The notes beneath the pieces were generated by a model. That model ran no database searches. It saw nothing but the letters and a program-made list of their open reading frames with translations, and was not told the DNA's origin. 64,000 nucleotides of DNA from Streptomyces sp. NBC_00094 (GTDB taxonomy: Bacteria; Actinomycetota; Actinomycetes; Streptomycetales; Streptomycetaceae), in assembly GCF_026343125.1 (NCBI RefSeq), contig NZ_JAPEMB010000001.1:3353501-3417500 (forward strand). The letters run 5' to 3'. A program made the translations under genes and the position numbers. Positions within the stretch are counted from its first letter, which is position 1, and the number at the start of each line of letters is the position of its first letter. Positions 61,994 through 64,000 of this stretch are shown here, in pieces.

Positions 61994-62215
61994 TCAGAGG
62001 TGGTGCGGCGGCTTCTCGTCGAGGAAGCGCGCGAGGTCGGCGGCGCTGTCGCTGCCGGCCGGAGGCCGCTCGCCCCACCCGCGGTCCGTGTCGTCCGCGG
62101 ACTGCTGGTCCAGCGGATCGTCGAAGACGAGTACCGGCTTCGGCGTGTTCTCGGGACTGGGCCTGGAGCCGGGCCGCTTCGCGTCTCGCGGTCCGTGGGC
62201 GGGGGCGGTACTCAT
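61994..62215 (-). CDS. Small hypothetical protein
   Basis: 73 residues, hydrophilic and Pro/Asp-rich, with a conserved-looking C-terminus (SDSAADLARFLDEKPPHHL). GAAGG lies 5 bases before the ATG. It is convergent with mscL. No family recognised. Confidence 0.55.
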   Translation of the reverse strand: MSTAPAHGPRDAKRPGSRPSPENTPKPVLVFDDPLDQQSADDTDRGWGERPPAGSDSAADLARFLDEKPPHHL

Positions 62216-62257
62216 GCCTTCAGGGTACGCCCGCTCCCCCGCCCCGTACCCCGCTGA

Positions 62258-62662
62258 TCAGCGGTCCTTCGGGTCGATGAGCCAGAGGCCGAGCACCACC
62301 AGGAACGACAGGACGAGGAAGCCCGCGCCCCACCACGCGGTGCCGGTGTCGCCGGACATCCACTCGTCCACCACGATCGTCAGCCCCCAGAGCTGGCCGA
62401 TGACGACCGTGAGCGCCAGCGCGAGACGCGCGGACAGCTTCGAGGAGCGCTCCGGCTCCTGCTCCGTACCGGCTCCCGGGCCCGGGCCGGTGTGCCGGAC
62501 GCGGGGGTCGCCGTAGCCGCTGGTGGGGCGGATCTGCGGATAGCGCTCGTGGACCGGCCGGTTCAGGCGGGGCTGGGCGCTGCCGGGGGTGTACGCGGGC
62601 GGCGGCGGGGGTTCCGGTGCCTCCGGCGCCCCGGGGTCCCGGGGGAACGGGGTCTCGCTCAT
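62258..62662 (-). CDS. Two-helix membrane protein linked to the Rieske operon
   Basis: 134 residues. A Pro-rich cytoplasmic half (about 1-70) leads to two membrane helices (about 78-98, LALALTVVIGQLWGLTIVVD, and 110-128, GAGFLVLSFLVVLGLWLI). Its ATG overlaps the Rieske stop (ATGA), so it belongs to that operon and may be an anchor or accessory subunit. Confidence 0.7.
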   Translation of the reverse strand: MSETPFPRDPGAPEAPEPPPPPAYTPGSAQPRLNRPVHERYPQIRPTSGYGDPRVRHTGPGPGAGTEQEPERSSKLSARLALALTVVIGQLWGLTIVVDEWMSGDTGTAWWGAGFLVLSFLVVLGLWLIDPKDR

Positions 62663-63339
62663 GTCCGCTCACTCCTCTCGGCCGTCTTCCCGTCGGCGCC
62701 GCTCGGGACCGCGCTCGGGCCGGCCGGGCCGCCGGCGCCGAAGCCGGGGCAGCCCGGGCGGTCGTCGCCGTTCTGGCGGCAGAAGCCCTCGACGGCGCTC
62801 TCGCCCGAGCGGGCGGTGCCGATCGCCCAGACGCTGCCGTCGACCTGCTCGACGAGCAGGACCTTCGGCAGGCCCCTCGGCGGCGGTCCCGCCGTGACCT
62901 CTCCCGTACGGGCGTCGAAGATCCCCTCGTGGCAGGGGCAGTACAGCTCTCCCTCGCTGCCGCGCTCCTTGCGCCACAACACGGCGCAGGCGAGGTGGGT
63001 GCAGACGGCGGAGTAGCCGGCGAGGGTGCCGTCGTCCATGCGGACGGCGATGGCCCTGTCCTCGTCGCCCGGGTAGCGGAAGGCGAGCGACTCTCCCGGC
63101 TCGATCCGGTCGGCGACCTTCTTGATCTCGGGTGCCTCGTCGCTGTCGCCGTGGCGGTGCAGGATGCCGGAGGCGACGGCGACGCCGCCGACGGCGAGGC
63201 CGCCGGAGACGGTGGCGACGATCCGCAGGTAGTCGCGGCGGGTGGTGAGGGAGTCGGCGGCGATCCGGTCGCGGAGCGCCTCCTGGGCCGCGTCGGCGCG
63301 GGGGTCCGGCGCCGGCGGCTGGGGGTCGGTGACGCTCAT
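62659..63339 (-). CDS. Rieske (2Fe-2S) protein with twin-arginine signal
   Basis: 226 residues. [10 protein letters not shown] followed by a hydrophobic stretch ([16 protein letters not shown]) is a Tat-type signal or anchor. The Rieske ligands are CTHLAC (C and H) and CPCHEG (C and H), spaced about 18 residues. A Pro/Gly-rich tail follows. It overlaps both neighbours by 4 bases. With the ferredoxin below it forms an electron-transfer chain to a third, mostly unseen, subunit. Confidence 0.9.
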   Translation of the reverse strand: MSVTDPQPPAPDPRADAAQEALRDRIAADSLTTRRDYLRIVATVSGGLAVGGVAVASGILHRHGDSDEAPEIKKVADRIEPGESLAFRYPGDEDRAIAVRMDDGTLAGYSAVCTHLACAVLWRKERGSEGELYCPCHEGIFDARTGEVTAGPPPRGLPKVLLVEQVDGSVWAIGTARSGESAVEGFCRQNGDDRPGCPGFGAGGPAGPSAVPSGADGKTAERSERT

Positions 63340-63983
63340 CGGACTCCCTCCCGTCGCCCGCCGCCACCCTTGTTCGAGTTCGCTTCGCTCACGTCCACCC
63401 CATTGATCTCGACGACGGGGAGCCCTCCGGGGACCGGCCACTGGACCTTGTCGGCGGGGACGACCATCGCGACGCCGGTGGTGACGGTGGTGGAGCCGAA
63501 GGTGAAGGAGTCCGCGACCTGGACGCCGGGGCGTTCGGCCTGGAGCTCTTCGAGGGTTCCGTAGAAGAGGGCGCCGGTGGGACAGACGGTGGCGCACATG
63601 GGGGCGAGTCCGTAGGCGGTGCGGTCGTAGCAGAGGTTGCACTTCATCTGGAGCTTCGCCTGGAGGTCGATCTTGGGGACGCCGAAGGGGCAGGCGTTGA
63701 CGCAGTTGGCGCAGCCGATGCAGCGGGTGGTGTCGGCCTGCTGCACGACACCGTCGGCGGTCACGAGGATCGCGTCGGCGGGGCAGACCTCGGCGCACGG
63801 GGCGACGGGGTCCTCGCAGTGCATGCAGACGGTGGGAAGGGAGGCGACGGAGTGGCCCTCGTCGGGGTAGTCGAGGTGGATCATCGACTTGCCGCGGTGG
63901 GAGTCGCATTCGCGGCAGGCGGAGACGCAGGCCTGGCAGCCGATGCAGCGGCCCGGGTCGATGAAGATCGTGCGGCCCATCAT
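63336..63983 (-). CDS. Four-cluster 4Fe-4S ferredoxin-type electron-transfer subunit
   Basis: 215 residues. Four cysteine groups are visible: [15 protein letters not shown]...[20 protein letters not shown] and CNLC...CATVCP, as in the HybA/NrfC/DmsB-type beta subunits of molybdopterin oxidoreductases. It overlaps the upstream reading frame by 4 bases and the Rieske gene by ATGA. It transfers electrons between a catalytic subunit and the Rieske protein. Confidence 0.92.
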   Translation of the reverse strand: MMGRTIFIDPGRCIGCQACVSACRECDSHRGKSMIHLDYPDEGHSVASLPTVCMHCEDPVAPCAEVCPADAILVTADGVVQQADTTRCIGCANCVNACPFGVPKIDLQAKLQMKCNLCYDRTAYGLAPMCATVCPTGALFYGTLEELQAERPGVQVADSFTFGSTTVTTGVAMVVPADKVQWPVPGGLPVVEINGVDVSEANSNKGGGGRREGVR

Positions 63984-64000
63984 GTGCGGGTCAGCTCCTC
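63980..64000 (-). CDS. C-terminal end of the upstream gene of the iron-sulfur operon (partial)
   Basis: Only the last six residues (EELTRT) and the stop are in the window, overlapping the ferredoxin ATG by 4 bases (ATGA). Given the DmsB-like ferredoxin, a molybdopterin-dependent oxidoreductase subunit is plausible, but nothing in these bases proves it. Confidence 0.4.
   Translation of the reverse strand, partial: EELTRT

Overview
The window is high-GC actinobacterial DNA (roughly 72% G+C by eye, strong third-position G/C bias) from a Streptomyces or very close relative. Support comes from an SsgA-family sporulation protein, a WhiJ-type regulator/DUF397 pair, protein O-mannosyltransferase (Pmt), an RpfB-like cell-wall hydrolase, the SepX/Glp divisome pair and a tricorn-type protease. 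It reads as ordinary chromosomal core with accessory patches. No phage, plasmid, CRISPR or insertion-sequence genes were seen.

Layout. 1-6.1 kb: the start of a degenerate response regulator, two paralogous membrane-anchored PQQ-type beta-propeller proteins and an ABC-F ATPase. 6.2-6.9 kb: a ribbon-helix-helix/PIN toxin-antitoxin pair with a three-half-site operator. 6.9-16.9 kb: the conserved rsmI - zinc-ribbon - tatD - rpfB - rsmA - ispE run on the minus strand, with pmt divergent and a methyltransferase convergent to pmt. 17.1-20.7 kb: a penicillin-binding protein, a YbaK-type editing protein, an EamA exporter and a GNAT. 20.7-23.1 kb: a WhiJ-type five-gene module around a shared intergenic region. 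23.2-29.5 kb: a SigE-like sigma factor with a coupled membrane protein, an SDR, a 2-oxoglutarate dioxygenase beside a LysE exporter, an ArsR-type regulator and a serine hydrolase.

29.5-32.7 kb: an energy-coupling-factor metal transporter (cbiMQO type) with a Nur-like nickel box, then an SsgA-like gene. 32.7-39.2 kb: tetR-mmpL divergent from a tricorn-like protease, with two perfect palindromes between. 39.2-46.8 kb: GNATs, an IclR regulator, a tandem-repeat patch, a three-gene overlapping operon (Baeyer-Villiger-type monooxygenase, alpha/beta hydrolase, SDR) divergent from a MerR regulator, and exonuclease III. 46.9-52.3 kb: tRNA-Ala(CGC) and the conserved galU - glp - moaC - mogA - acetyltransferase - sepX locus. 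52.3-64 kb: 5-formyl-THF cyclo-ligase, penicillin acylase, a K+/H+ antiporter, an MFS pump with a structured leader, an FmdB zinc-ribbon gene behind a CIRCE-like element, MTA phosphorylase, a CpaB/RcpC-like protein, mscL, and the end of an iron-sulfur redox operon (Rieske plus four-cluster ferredoxin).

The most unusual structural signal is a dispersed hairpin-forming element of about 35 bp, found four times inside coding sequences (tatD, cbiQ, cbiM, tricorn). It is always in the same reading frame and always encodes a G-G-(T/S)-S-(R/Q)...G-G peptide. Other leads are the CIRCE-like site before fmdB, the Nur-like box before the ECF transporter, and the dioxygenase/exporter pair.
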